Assembly (NCBI RefSeq): GCF_943734655.1
Contig: NC_071354.1
Span: forward strand, 12,060,001 to 12,124,000
Reading direction: 5' to 3'
Length of the DNA: 64,000 nucleotides
DNA from: Sabethes cyaneus
Taxonomy: Eukaryota; Arthropoda; Insecta; Diptera; Culicidae
Shown here: piece by piece, positions 22,673 to 34,235 of the stretch
Layout of the letters: each line of letters starts with the position of its first letter
Numbering within the stretch: position 1 is the first letter of the stretch
The notes under the pieces: generated by a model
Database searches by the model: none
What the model was told of the DNA's origin: nothing
The model's input: the letters and a program-made list of their open reading frames with translations, nothing else
Translations under genes and position numbers: made by a program

Positions 22673-25600
22673 ATTCAATTAAAATGCGAAAGGAAGCGTG
22701 CGCTCGCCAGATTGGGATTGCTAAATTATGGTTTTGTTAGTGTTTTGTTTTCCCCCAGTTTGAAAAACTCTACAACAGCACAGTGGAAAAACTACCAACA
22801 GCAAGCTCAAATCACGTGTGCGCAAGAGATTTGCGGTGAGGTGGATAAGTGCGTCGCAGTCAGAGATTACTTTTGTAATAATTTATGCCTTGAATACAAT
22901 AATCAATGAAAATCTTCAGTAATCATTGGTAAGCAGTAATTTTTTGTAATCACAAGAGCATGATTACCAAAAATAATGGTTCAGAAATAATCAGTATAAT
23001 AATCAAAAGAAATTTTTTTCAAAGGTGCGTTGTAATTATAGCTGTTAGAAGACGTTTATCGGTGTTTTGTTTACATGTTTACAAGACACTAGTTCTGTTT
23101 GACGTTTGACGTTTATTCCATTGTCCATGCAAAGGCCACACATTTAAAAAAAGGCATGTTTTGCAATATGGACGCATCACGTCAATTGAGTGTTGCACTG
23201 AATGTTAAGTATAAAACAGGGGAAATGTGAAAACCCCACAGCATAAAACCCTACAAATATAAGTTACTCCGAAACATGCATAACAGAGGGTGTTAGTGTG
23301 CAAGCGAAAAGTGAACCTTTCGATCAACCAACATTTTAGTCTGCACATTGTTGAATTTATATATATTTTGTCAAAATTATCCTTGTTTTAACGTTACATT
23401 AAAACCATTGCATACAAATCAAAAAATGAAATGCCAAACGCTCCATAAACCAATCACAGCTTACCTATCCTGCTTTGCAGCTCCATCTCCGTCTATGGAT
23501 TGCACCCGATTCGAAAGGAAACTATCCATTTGTGTCGAATGTCACAACCTGCAACATTCTTAAATTGTAATTCCGAATGCAGCTTGCGCTCGACAATCAG
23601 CCTGAATTCAAGTGACTTCGCTTTGCTTTGATGATGCATTTCAGTGTTCAGGGCACGACGCAGCATTTTAAGCTCACTGTGTACGTCGGAAGAAGTGGAC
23701 GAATGACGAAGCATATAAACCGATGCTGAGGCCATTTATCTAGGTAGGTATGTGTGAATATGTACATGTAGGGGCTGCCTGCCTGCCTGCAATCAAGGAC
23801 CTTCGAATGTGGTTTCCGCCTGCACTGTACACAAATCCCACTGCATTGGCATCTGCACCCGGCCAGGCACCGCACCGGCAGGCAGCAGCATCATTTGGTC
23901 CATTCGGTCTCATATGTCAACTACTCTAATGTGCTTCCTGCATCCTCTCTCTCTCTTAATTCACTAGTTTCCAAGCCACCCTCTACCATTGCGTCCATCT
24001 TCCACTCAGTTAGTTCCTGGCATAGAAAAGCACAACAAAATCTCTAAAGCTGCAGAAAAAGATGGTTGTTAGCAGCAAACGACGGAAGGAGCAAACAGAT
24101 AAAAAATAAAACGTTGTTTACAGGCCCAGAATCCGAAATCAGGCTGCGCCTGCAACCTTTTCGGCCCCCCTTAACGACCCTGTCGTCCCCGGGAACAGCT
24201 CGACGGAAAAAAAGAAGGAAATAAATCAGACCGAAAATGTTTATCTGGTCCAGCGGAGGCGAATTGGATTTCTGGTTTCTCCTTGTCATCCAGTTCGCTT
24301 CAATCGGATACACTTTTGGACGAGATTTTTGCTCGACCGGGGAGCCTCGGCTAGGGCTCGGTCTCCAATCCAGCCGGCATCGAGAGTGTATAAAATTTAA
24401 TTTATTGACATGTTCCAATCGAGCAAAGGTCCAATCTGCAGGTGGCGAGGTCACATATGCCCCCGGAAAAAGCGATTAAAGGATCTTCCGATTTGTTGAA
24501 TGTGTTGCCTGTCCCGGCCTGGTGTATTAGAATGAGACAGCGAGACAGAGAGAGAAACGCACGATTTACTGTATCCGAAGGAGAGCTATCCTATAACACT
24601 CGACGTCCAAGTAGGCACTTTCCACTTATTTGATTGCTGAGCTCCGATAAGGCGCACCGTGCCTGCTTCGATGCGGGAAATCAAATCCTCGGTCATAAAT
24701 CGAAACCTGGCCGCGTGGCGGTGGTGAACGTATGGCGGGGGCGGTCAAGTGACACTTTGGCCGTGTAATTCGCATTCGCATTCAGTGGGGTCGAATGTCG
24801 ATTGCAGTACTGACCTGACCTGGCTGGCTATCCTGCTACTGTCCTGTTTCTCTGCTGGTAGCACGTTTCGGATGGGATTTTCCATAAATGATCAGTGGAT
24901 CGGAAAATTAAGATTATCGTTAGATTTATTCTTTGTCCAAATCGTTACAGCTGCCATCTTGCGATTGTTTTGCACTTATTTATGTGACGTGTTTACCGCC
25001 GTTTGGCTGGAATGTTGCTCAAAAATTTATCCCGGATAGAAGAAGAAAAACTGTCATCCAACCAGCCAATAAAAAGTGCATTAAATTCTTCGAAAAGTCT
25101 TCGCCAAGATCTGAGGGAAAAGTATGATTATTTCCGCAACCCAACCTCGCGGAGCAAAGTTTGGGGAACCTGGAGCAAAGCGAACGAGAGGGGAAGGTCT
25201 CTTTCATCCTCGAAAATCCCTTCCAACTATTTATCGGATCAGGTTTTATTGTTTTTATCGTCGCTCGGTCGGTCGGTAACCGTGTGGGAGTGAGCGGTTC
25301 CCTGTTGGCTGATGCACGTTCGTAGCTCGAAGGAAGCAACTCGTTCGTGTGTTTCCTACTTTTTTTACTTTTGTTGCTTTTTTTCTCTCTATCCTTAGAA
25401 CTTTTGCAACGTTGAGCCGGAAAACGCATTTCAACATTTGCAGTGCAAATATTCGTACTTCTTTTGCACGTTCTTCAGAGACGCTGCCATTACAACCCTT
25501 TTCAATATCAAGTGGTTCCTATATCTCTTGCGGAAAAAGATCCTCCTAAAGTGGTGGTCTGTGTCTATAAAAATCCTATCAGAAAAGATTTAAAAATCTC

Positions 25601-26879
25601 TCTTCCGGAAACGGAAAACTTTTTCATTTGCTTGCCAGTCAGTAGAGTAGTGTGAGGACGTGTGTGTGGAAGACAAGAACCGGGAGTCCGAAGGTGCTTT
25701 CTTTTGATATTTACCGGCTAAGAAGAAACAAAGTCGCTCGCTGTGTGTTGCAGTTCGAGTCGAGTCGAGTCGAAATCCGGGGATTGGGGATTATAGGTTG
25801 GCAGCTTTATATCGAGCTACAAGTTGCTTTGGGTTTGCGATTACGAAAAATAAGTACTTCTTCTATTCCGGTAGATGAAGACTGCGGAACCGGTTGGTTT
25901 TGAAAGGATGATGGCGTTGGCATTATTTATTAATGCATTTCATGGTAGTGCCAGTTCAGTAGAGTACAGAAATATGGTTTACTGGAAACGCAGTTAGAGT
26001 AATTCCTGGTTCTATTATTAAGTGGGTCCAGAAAAGTTTATTTTTCTAGAATGTTACTAACTGATTAAAGGGCACATTTGTAATACAATGTATGTACTTA
26101 CTCATAGCTTCTAATTTACAGTTCAGGATGCTGCAAATTTTAAAAATGATCATCCTGCACTGACCCCAATCAGGCCGCAGATATATATGTATCTACCTGT
26201 TTAATACGGGTCTGCATGCAATGCACCGGTAAAGCATTTATTTTATTGAACAGCTTTTCCAATTTTACGGACTAACGATTTTTGCGTTCGGACCGTTATC
26301 CCGGCTCATTTGTCTTGTGCAATGGCCAGCGCCAGGTACTGCTGTCTGCTAGGCGAAACAGGTTCGATGTATGTAAATACTGTGCAAAAGCCGCTCAATA
26401 AGTTGTGCCATTGATGCTCTATAACATGTTGCTAGCTTAGGTTGCAGTTACGGGTGTTTTTAGTATGAACCAAAATTCTACTTTAATTCGTTGGACTTCT
26501 GGCCAAATTTGTATCTAGGAGATAATTTATTGACAATTGGTTGGTGAACAGTTGGATAGTGCGTAACATCTTCGTGGTAATATCTTAACGGAGATCGGGT
26601 AACCAACTCCGTTGAAAGCGATGGTCGTACAATGACAGGAAAAAAGGCCGAGGCATTCATGCGAACGCTAAGTGCAGTGACGTGGAATAGCCTTGTCAAC
26701 CATGAGCATTTGTTCCCATGGCCTCGTTGTACTCCAGGTTAGGAGCGGCTCACGACAGCGCCTGATCCGCAGCGAGCGGTTGAATTAAGAAATGTATTGT
26801 CTCAGCATTACGGCTAAGATAGCAGCCCCATCTACATTCGGCATGGACAAAAGCGACCAAATAAAAACATGAAATCGAC
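22673..26879. other. Unassigned DNA, partly GC-rich
   Basis: Positions 23,700-25,900 look single-copy and moderately GC-rich, with CT runs near 23,950 and a GAGTC run near 25,755-25,770. Open frames on both strands (for example 24,044-24,454 and 25,019-25,429, both minus) have no recognisable domain. The stretch could contain regulatory DNA of a host gene outside the window. I can support no gene in it. Confidence 0.45.
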
Positions 26880-27713
26880 GCTTGAAAGATGGAACTGCAG
26901 ATCGCTGGTCGATTAGTTAAAACGCCAAACGAAATGACTGGTTTGACGAATGATGCCAACAAGCCATAGAGAGTCAAGTATCGCTGAGCGCGGAGTGAGT
27001 TGACCACAATCCTGAGAAGTAAGAAGCGCCAGAAGGAAGACAGAGCTCGTGAAGAGTTAGAACAACTATTCCGGGCTAACGAGTCGCGCAAGTTCTATGA
27101 GAAGGTGAAACAACCAAGAGATTATGAAATAAATCGGTCAACTTAAGAATAATAGAGCCGCTGAAAACCAGCAACTCTCGGTAAAATTCTTCAAAAATGG
27201 TAAAGCACCACTAGCAACGGCACTAGAATGGATAATTTCAAGGATTTGAGAGGAGGAGAAAATACCAGACGAGTGGATGGAAGGTGGAGTTTGACCCATC
27301 CATGAAAAGGGTGATCGGCTCAATTGCTGTAATTTCCGCGGCTTTGCACAGATCAATGCCACCTACAATGGGCTATTCCAGATATTGTTACGTCGTCTAT
27401 CCCCGAATGCAATCGAATTTGTAGATTTGTAGTCCGAGGTGGGATTTCTGAGGGCCGTGCTACTACGGATCCAATTTTCACTCTCCGACAAATCCTCGAG
27501 ACATGTTGAGAGTACAACGTATCAACGCATCATATTTTCGCGGGTTTCAAGGCAGCTGTATCATATGATACAGTAGAACGCGAACAGCTATGGCAGATAA
27601 TGCACGGGGGTTTTCCGGATAAACTAACGCGGTTGATCTAAGCTACTCTGAAGCGAGTGAGGTGTTACGTGCGTGTTTCGGGGACACTTTCGAGTCCCTT
27701 AGAAACGGGCACA
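26880..27713 (+). pseudogene. RTE-like LINE relic, part 1
   Basis: Frames near 27,050 read LEQLFRANESRKFYEKV, the linker before the RT. Near 27,240 comes EEEKIPDEWMEGG, then PIHEKGDRLNCCNFRGF, the RT fingers motif of RTE-like elements. Further pieces of the palm run to about 27,713, with several stops and frameshifts. The copy continues after the palindromic insertion (28,973) and again after the antisense LINE insertion (about 29,695), so it is one old element broken by two later insertions. It cannot be translated. Confidence 0.75.
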
Positions 27714-28972
27714 CAGTGGGACCATACTGGAAAAAGGCGGTCAAAAGTCTTTTCTCGCTTTTCCTGACGTTTTCGAGCTTAGGTGTCTTAGGAGAAGTTT
27801 CATAAAAAAGTGTTCTGCATCTCATAACATTTTCATATAATTAGATATTAAGGCGATAACACGTTTGAAAAAAATTAACTTTTTATAGGAACTAGATAGC
27901 ATGTTTATGAGTTCAGGAAACTTGTAGATCTTTGCATTTCATTAAACTTTGCCGAAGATACTAAGTATCTGCATCATATGGTTTGCGAGGTATGACTTTC
28001 TCTCGAACCCCCTTAAAATCAGTTTTTTAAACTTTTTGTACACAAAACTTCATCTAACAGGTCGACATATTCTACAAACTTTCGGATACTATCAAAATAC
28101 GCAACTTTTTAGAAGGTGTAAATATCATATGTTGCTTTATTTGCTTTAAAAATTGATTTAAAGCATAAATTTTACCGTTTTTACAAGTAATTTTTTCCGT
28201 AAATAAGCACCTACTGGCAGCTATAGTTAGCATCGCTTGAACCGCCATAGAATATAGTATAAGTGCGCCAAAAATCTCGGCCGGGTCTGGTAGGGCATTT
28301 TGGTTATTTCAATTATGAATTACATACATATACGCCGGTTTTAGTAAGTTATCAGGGTTTTATTATTCGTAAATGTTCATAATAATTTCACAGGACCTCG
28401 TCCATGTCTGTTTCGCTATCTGTTGCAGAATTATTTTCGTTCTGGTACTTTTGTAAAAGTTTGTATGCTGCTGTTGGAAAAAATTACTTGTAAAAACGGT
28501 AAAATTTATGCTTTAAATCAATTTTTAAAGCAAATAAAGCAACATATGATATTTACACCTTCTAGAAAGTTACGTATTTTAATAGTATCCAAAAGTTTGT
28601 AGAATATGTCGAACCTGTTAGATGAAGTTTTGCGTACAAAAAGTTTAAAAAACTGATTTTAAGGGGATACGACAGAAAGTCAATTATATCTCGCAAACCA
28701 TATGATGCAGATACTTAGTATCTTCGGCAAAGTTTAATGGAATTCAAAGTTCTACAACTTTGCCGAACACATGAGACATGACCATGCTATCTAATTCCTA
28801 TAAAAAAATATTTTTTTCAAATTTGTTATCCCCTTAATATCTAATTATATGAAAATGTCATTAGATGCACATTACTTTTTTAATAAAATTTCTCCTAAGA
28901 CACCTAAGCTCGAAAACGTCAGGAAAAGCGAGAAAAGACTTTTGACCGCCTTTTTCCAGAATGGTCCCACTG
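27714..28972. mobile_element. Palindromic element with TIR arms of about 490 bp
   Basis: The arm 27,714-28,198 is reverse-complemented at 28,476-28,972, leaving a 277-bp loop. The ends are CAGTGGGACCAT...ATGGTCCCACTG. The right flank is TA and the left flank CA, consistent with a TA target in which one copy mutated, as for Tc1/mariner-type MITEs. The arms differ by scattered substitutions and small indels. It is inserted in the LINE just before a YAGDLDIITRN segment. There is no transposase frame; the 66-codon frame at 27,949 lies in the arm and is not coding. Confidence 0.8.
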
Positions 28973-29165
28973 TACGCTGGCGATCTCGACATTATTACTA
29001 GAAACCTTGAGACGGCGGAGTCAATCTACGCCAGACTAAAAACGGAGGCTACGCGGATTGGGCTACAGATCAATTCGCCGAAAACGAAACATATGATAGG
29101 AAGAGGCTCCACAGAAAACATCCGTCGCCTACCACGGAGAGTGAGTATTGAATTGGTAGTGATTG
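28973..29165 (+). pseudogene. RTE-like LINE relic, part 2
   Basis: Directly after the palindrome the frame reads YAGDLDIITRNLETAE, a decayed FADDLDI catalytic box in which the first Asp has become Gly, then LKTEATRIGLQINSPKTKHM, the RT thumb region. It ends at RRVSIELVVID, where the antisense insertion begins. It continues the RT from part 1. Confidence 0.8.
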
Positions 29166-29694
29166 ATACTTACTTACTTAATCAGCTCCAGGCCGTAGTT
29201 TCCTCTTCTGTTCGAAAAAGTCGTCTCCATTCCACTCGGTCCGTGACCGCAATTCGCCAGCCACGTAGTCTGCGTAGGGTCCACAGCTCGCCTTCAGCTT
29301 GATCGATCCATCTTGCTCACTTCGCGCCTCGCCGTCTCGTTCCAGTCGGATCATTATTGAGAACTTTTTTAACCGGGCTGTCGTCCGACATCCTCACGAC
29401 GTGCCCAGCCCATCACAGGCGACCGATTTTTGCGGTGTGAGCGATGGGTGGTTCCCTAAGCAGCTGATGCAATTCATGGTTCGTTCGACTCCTCCACGTA
29501 CCGTCTTCCATCTGCACTTCGCCGTAGATGGTGCGCAACACTTTCCGTTCGAAAACACTAAGGGCGCGTTGGTCCTCCGCGAGCATAGCCCATGCCTCAT
29601 GGTCGTAAAGGACTACCGGTCTAATCAGCGTCTTGTAGATTGTTAACTTCGTGCGGTGGCAAATTTTGTTCGATTGCAGCGTCCTACGGAATCC
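29166..29694 (-). pseudogene. Antisense LINE 3' fragment inserted in the relic
   Basis: The minus-strand frame 29,778-29,413 reads KLTIYKTLIRPVVLYDHEAW and then FERKVLRTIYGEVQMEDGTW, the C-terminal domain of the same RTE-like family. Its 3' end carries the short tail TAAGTAAGTAAG (plus strand TTACTTACTTA at about 29,170), typical of RTE tails. It sits between parts 2 and 3 of the plus-strand copy and so inserted later. It is 5'-truncated, as expected for target-primed reverse transcription. Confidence 0.75.
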
Positions 29695-30300
29695 AAAGTG
29701 GTTGATGAGTTTATATATTTGGGATCTCTGGTCACCGCCGACAACAATACGAGTAAGGAGACTCAACAATGCATTCAAGCTGGAAGTCGGACCTACTTTT
29801 CCCTCAGCAAGACACTTCGATCAAGAAGCATACGCCGCCGGACAATGCTGACGATGTACAAAACCCTAATCAAACCGGTAGTCCTCTACGGACTTGAGAC
29901 AGTGATTTTGCTTACGGAAGACATACGTGCACTTGCCGTATTTGAACGAAAGGTGTTCCATTTTTGGCAGAGTATAAACGGAAAGCAGAGAGTGGCGGAA
30001 GCGTATGAATCACGAACTACAGGCACTGCTTGGAGAGATTCTCATCGTACACCTGGCGAAAGTTGGGAGACTACGATGGGCCGGCCACGTCGCAAGGATG
30101 CCGAATGACTGTGCAGTGAAATCCGTTCTTTTCAAGAACCTCAAAGGCACCAGGAATAGAGGGGCCCAACGTGCTAGTTGGCTCGACCAGGTGAAGCCGA
30201 CTTGCTTGTGTCGAGACGCGCTACGAATTGGCGCCGAGTAGCCCAGGACTGAGTACAATGGAGATGGGATTCTTGATACGGCAAGAGCCACCCCGGATCT
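29695..30300 (+). pseudogene. RTE-like LINE relic, part 3 (C-terminus)
   Basis: The frame resumes with VVDEFIYLGSLVTADNN, then TMYKTLIKPVVLYGLET and FERKVFHF. After a frameshift it continues with MNHELQALLGE, VGRLRWAGHVARMPND and RGAQRASWLDQVK, the well-conserved C-terminal block of endonuclease/RT LINEs. The RRVAQD-like tail follows at about 30,230. Two frame changes separate the blocks, so no product is expected. Confidence 0.8.
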
Positions 30301-30480
30301 CAGTTGGTAAACTCAACTTAACCCGATGGAGCGATCACACCATCATAAACGTGTACTGCTTACACGAAAGTAGACCCGACGACGAGAATATTTTGAATCA
30401 ACGTACGACAGCTGTTCGCCACGGGACATTAAGGTCGTCATCGAGTATACGAACCATGGATCGAAACGGTTACCCCTTTT
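30301..30480 (+). pseudogene. LINE endonuclease fragment
   Basis: A frame reads HTIINVYCLHESRPDDENIL, and after a frameshift a stretch resembling PRDIKVVI. This matches the INVHAP...PRHDIKVVIGDFNA region of APE-type LINE endonucleases. It lies after a LINE C-terminus, so it is the start of a separate, truncated copy. Confidence 0.55.
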
Positions 30481-31999
30481 CGATACATTTACTAGCGTGC
30501 AATGCCATCGCTCTGTATTGTTTCTGTGTCGACAGTGCCTGTTTCTTGTAAGTGTCAAGACTAGCCCGAATACGTACAAGATAAAAAGTAAACATTTTCG
30601 TACATCAGCTGACCATTCATACAGAATGTCGTGTAGAAATGACATGCATTTGCCGCTTTTTGCTTACAGTTGTAGTTGGAATAGTATGGAGAATACGGTG
30701 TATTAGGGACCTTCTTATTTAAACCCGTGTTGTTTGGGGGAAAGCTGTATATTTGGTTTGTGTGCGCAACAGCAAAAGAGAATACAAAAACCTGATTTAA
30801 TCCACCTATTGGTGAAAGAAACCTTTGTTATACGGTCTTACTTGCTATTTGAGATAGAAATCGACACGTCTTCGGAACATAATTCATCTATTAGTTAACG
30901 TTGCATTGTGCGTTGGTTTACATAAAAATTTTGGAAATTGAATAAGCTTACAAAATTTGAACAAAATAGTAGCACTTACAAATTTTGATAGTTCTTTTTC
31001 TCATGAAATTCCTGAGTAAGTTGTTACTAATGTGGGTAAGTGCAAGTTAAAGGAAGTTGTAAGAAGAAATATTATTCTTTAACATATACATTGCGTAGTA
31101 AAGGTCTAGTTTATAGGTTTTTGAACTATGCATAACTATGCATCAATAAGGTTTTCTTGAAAAAATTTCATCAATTGTCTGGCAAAAATCTGGTGGTAAA
31201 TTAGTCCGATGGGGAGGCGTTTTCCTGAAAAAATCTTGCTTGTTTTGCTCACCGTAGATGCAAAATTTTGTCCAAAATTAGAAGTGATGACCTTTTTGCA
31301 AGACGGAGGATCGAAAATCTGGCACATTGCCAAATATCTGGAAGGTTTAAAGCTTTGTCTGTTGGTCTGGCGCGCAATAAAAAATCTGGCAAAATCCAGA
31401 TTTATCTGGCATACTGGCAACCGTGGGTGTACCGCTATTGGCCCCAAACTGGAATTTTTTCACGTTACTTCATATGGAAAAATGATATCTGTATGTAGCA
31501 AAACTATCAGCAAATGTAAAATGTTTAAAATGTATCCGTCAGTTGGTAGTCGAGTAATTCGGGGTTAAAATCAGAGTATTTTCATAATCAAAGTTCTACA
31601 GTTCCTAAACAAGCATACATAGAGGTATACTATTTTCAGCAAAGTTGTGTATTTGTACTATTTGTATAACTTTGTAACACATGAAAAAGTCATACAACAA
31701 TTACAAAAAGAGCTAAAATAGAAAAACTGATTTTACAAATACAGACACAATAAATAAGATTTCTCTGTCTTCGCTTCTATCTCAGGGTACAGTCTTCAGC
31801 AAAATTGCTTGTAATAATAGGCTCTAAAACTTTGCAGAACATATCGATGTGTTATATTGAAACTGAAAAAAAAAATTTTTTTTCACTTTTAGGGGGATTA
31901 ATCCAAATTTAAATTACACTAGATGATAGAGCATTCAATTTCAAGAAACTTTTCCAAAGGTTCGATAAACTTAAAAACAAGTTTTCCTAGTCAAAACTC
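30481..31999. other. AT-rich DNA, no gene seen
   Basis: ATCTGGCA/TGCCAGAT-like words recur at 31,170-31,430. A CTTTTAGGGGGATTAATCC phrase at about 31,885 also occurs, reverse-complemented, near 60,680. These point to dispersed noncoding repeats. The 119-codon frame at 31,209-31,568 overlaps others and has no domain. Confidence 0.45.
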
Positions 32000-32850
32000 T
32001 AGTGCGCACATTTTCTTTGGTTTTGGGCTATTGTGCGCGCGAGTAACTGTGTTGCAAAAGTTGGCGCGAGCGTTCGAGGATTGATATCTTTTGACCGGTA
32101 AAACCAATCCTTATGAAATTTTGCATATATATTCGTAGTGTCAAAACCTCTCGTTTGAAATTAAAATAATTGAAATTAGGTTATTTTTCTTGGTTAAAAT
32201 CATTATAAATTATTGTTAATTTTGGTGTGGTGTATACGATTGCTCATAACTTTCAAATTAAACGTCTAATCCAAAAACCATTCAATAGTGATCTATCCGG
32301 CTATATTACCTGCCAAATAAAACTAATAGCGCATAAATCGGTTTGGCCATCTCTGAGAAACAGGCGATCATTTGAACCTTATCAAAAATGGTTTTTTAAG
32401 GTTAACTTTTAAACTGCTTGTCCGTTTTCAATAAAACTTGGTAAAAAGTTTAGTAACAGCAAGAGCTTTCGTTTGGTACTAAGATCGTTAAAATTGGTTA
32501 CGTAGTTCAGGAGAAATGCGTGTCACGTAGTTTTCACATTTTTGCTTATAACTTTTAAACGAAACGTCGGACCGCAAAGCAATTTAATAGTGATATACTA
32601 GACAATAATACCTTTCAAACAAAAGTAAAAGCGATCAAATCGGTTCAGCCATCTTCGAGAAACAGGCGATAGAAAATGAGCTGCACACACACACATACAC
32701 ACATACACACACACACACAGACATTGCTCAGTTCGTCGAGCTCTATCGATTGGTATATGTGATTCGGCCCTACGGGCCTCGGATCAATTTCGTGTTTTTC
32801 GACCAATTTCTAAACCTTTGTTATATAGTATAACAAAGGTAAAAAGTGTC
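32000..32850. repeat. Modular repeat with CA tract and terminal palindrome, copy 1
   Basis: Three related modules of about 150 bp share the phrase CATAACTTTTAAAC or a close variant (near 32,243, 32,400 and 32,550). They are followed by a (CA)n/TACA tract (32,685-32,720), GCTCAGTTCGTCGAGCTC, ATTCGGCCCTACGGGCC and a perfect palindromic end built on CCTTTGTTATA/TATAACAAAGG (32,815-32,840). The copy at 57,790-58,460 has the same order of parts. Confidence 0.6.
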
Positions 32851-32879
32851 TCCAATACTGGTAACATTTTCTCCCCGAT

Positions 32880-33395
32880 ACCGAAGTTCTCCCCGAGTTC
32901 GAAGTTCTTGAATTTCTTGTCGGTGCTTGTGTACTTGTAACATTTTACGTCCCTGATACGAACGCCCACATCGGCGGGGAAGCAATAATCGAGGCCCATT
33001 GCCTGCACACCAATTCGAACGATACCGGCCTGCAATGCATCAATTTTTCAGCGTTCCAAGACCTGTTGATCAGAAGTGCTTTCATCTTCAGCAAAGGTCA
33101 CGAGGACTACTGGATGAGGTGCTTCGACCCTCGATGGAACAGGTTATGCTTGGTCGTCGATGAGGCTGCAACCGTCGTGCACGAAATGATTGATTTGACG
33201 GGGAATACCAACAAGCCATGCAGAGTAAAGTGAGAGCTTGGAAAATCAATACCACGAGCGCGGACAAGTTGACCACGACCGTGAGGATGAAAAAGTGCCA
33301 GAAGGAAAATAGGGCTCGTAAAGAGCTGGAACAACTATTCCCGGGTAATGAGATTCTCAAGTTCTATGAGAAGGCGAACCAATCTCGTATAGGTT
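32880..33395 (+). pseudogene. RTE-like LINE relic (endonuclease to linker)
   Basis: One frame from about 32,952 reads DTNAHIGGEAI then NDTGLQCINFSAFQ, the GDFNAQVG...NDNGLRLINFA region of LINE endonucleases. From 33,240 another frame reads KCQKENRARKELEQLFPGNE, the Arg/Lys-rich linker before the RT also seen at 27,010-27,090. Frameshifts separate the parts. Downstream an unrelated LINE fragment follows. Confidence 0.65.
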
Positions 33396-33655
33396 ATGGG
33401 TGACAGGCACGATACCCAAGGAGTTTGTCCTTGTATGTACCACCTGAAACTCATCGATAAACTTAATGAAGGAAACTGTCGCTTTTGTAATCATGAGATT
33501 GAAAACTCCGAACATTTGTTGTCCGACTGTGTTGCGCTATATCAGAAACGACGTAGATACCTTGATAAGGGGTTGACGCAGCCCTGCAATATTCGGAATG
33601 CTGCTCCTAAGCAGGTGATAAATTTCATACGAAATGCTTCACCTGATTGAGATAG
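33396..33655 (+). pseudogene. LINE C-terminal zinc-knuckle fragment
   Basis: An 84-codon open frame reads CRFCNHEIENSEHLLSDC, a CX2CX8HX4C knuckle typical of the C-terminus of R1/I/Jockey-type LINE ORF2 proteins, then ALYQKRRRYLD. It precedes an RT fragment of another copy, the reverse of the order inside one element, so at least two insertions are juxtaposed. It is too short to be functional. Confidence 0.65.
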
Positions 33656-33739
33656 ATGCCTGCTTCACGTCGTTTGTAATACGCCAAATAGAGACTGGCA
33701 ATCAAGTGGACTGGGCATGAATGAACATTTGCTTCTTTG

Positions 33740-34235
33740 ACTCCAATCTTACCTAAGCGGTCGGAATATGTCAGTGAAAATAGGTGATCATATTTTATCT
33801 GCGTTCTCAGTTCGGTCCAGCGTTCCACAAGGGAGTATCCTTGGGCCATTTTTATTCTTGTTATATATGAACGATGTCAATTTCATTTTGAATTGCATAA
33901 GACTCTCGTACACTTTTCCTACAAAAACAGCTGGAATGGTACCAAATAAACCGCATGTCGCTTAACGTATCCAAATGCTCGATAATCTCATTTGGTCGAA
34001 GACAACCACTTTTCCACTTTAACTATGCCTTAGAGGGTGTACAGTTAAAGCGCGAATCAACAGTCAAGGATTTGGGAATCCTAATTGACACTAAACTAAC
34101 CTTTAAAGGATCACATCGCTTACATCGTGTCAAAAGCCTCTTCGCAGCTGGTTTTTTTTCGCTTTGCGAAGAAGTATTAATGATGTTATCTAGCATAATC
34201 TGTCATTGGGGCGATTTTTTACCTGTTGACTAAAG
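33740..34235 (+). pseudogene. CR1/Jockey-type RT relic with internal deletion
   Basis: The first open piece (33,768-33,965) has VPQGSILGPFLFLLYMNDV, RT motif B', but the YADD box that should follow is gone: IRLSY is joined to sequence normally about 100 codons further on. The next piece (33,955-34,233) reads MSLNVSKCSIISFGRR and VKDLGILIDTKLTFK, the RT thumb. Compared with the relic at 16,780-17,640 the catalytic core is deleted here. The frame ends at a stop after FLPVD. Confidence 0.75.

Noticed and set aside
25560..25680. TATAAAAAT with a downstream TCAGT initiator as a promoter
   Set aside because: The spacing of about 74 bp is too long for a TATA/initiator pair and no downstream element falls at the required position.
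31209..31568. 119-codon plus frame
   Set aside because: It overlaps frames on the other strand, lies in a repeat with ATCTGGCA words, and has no domain.
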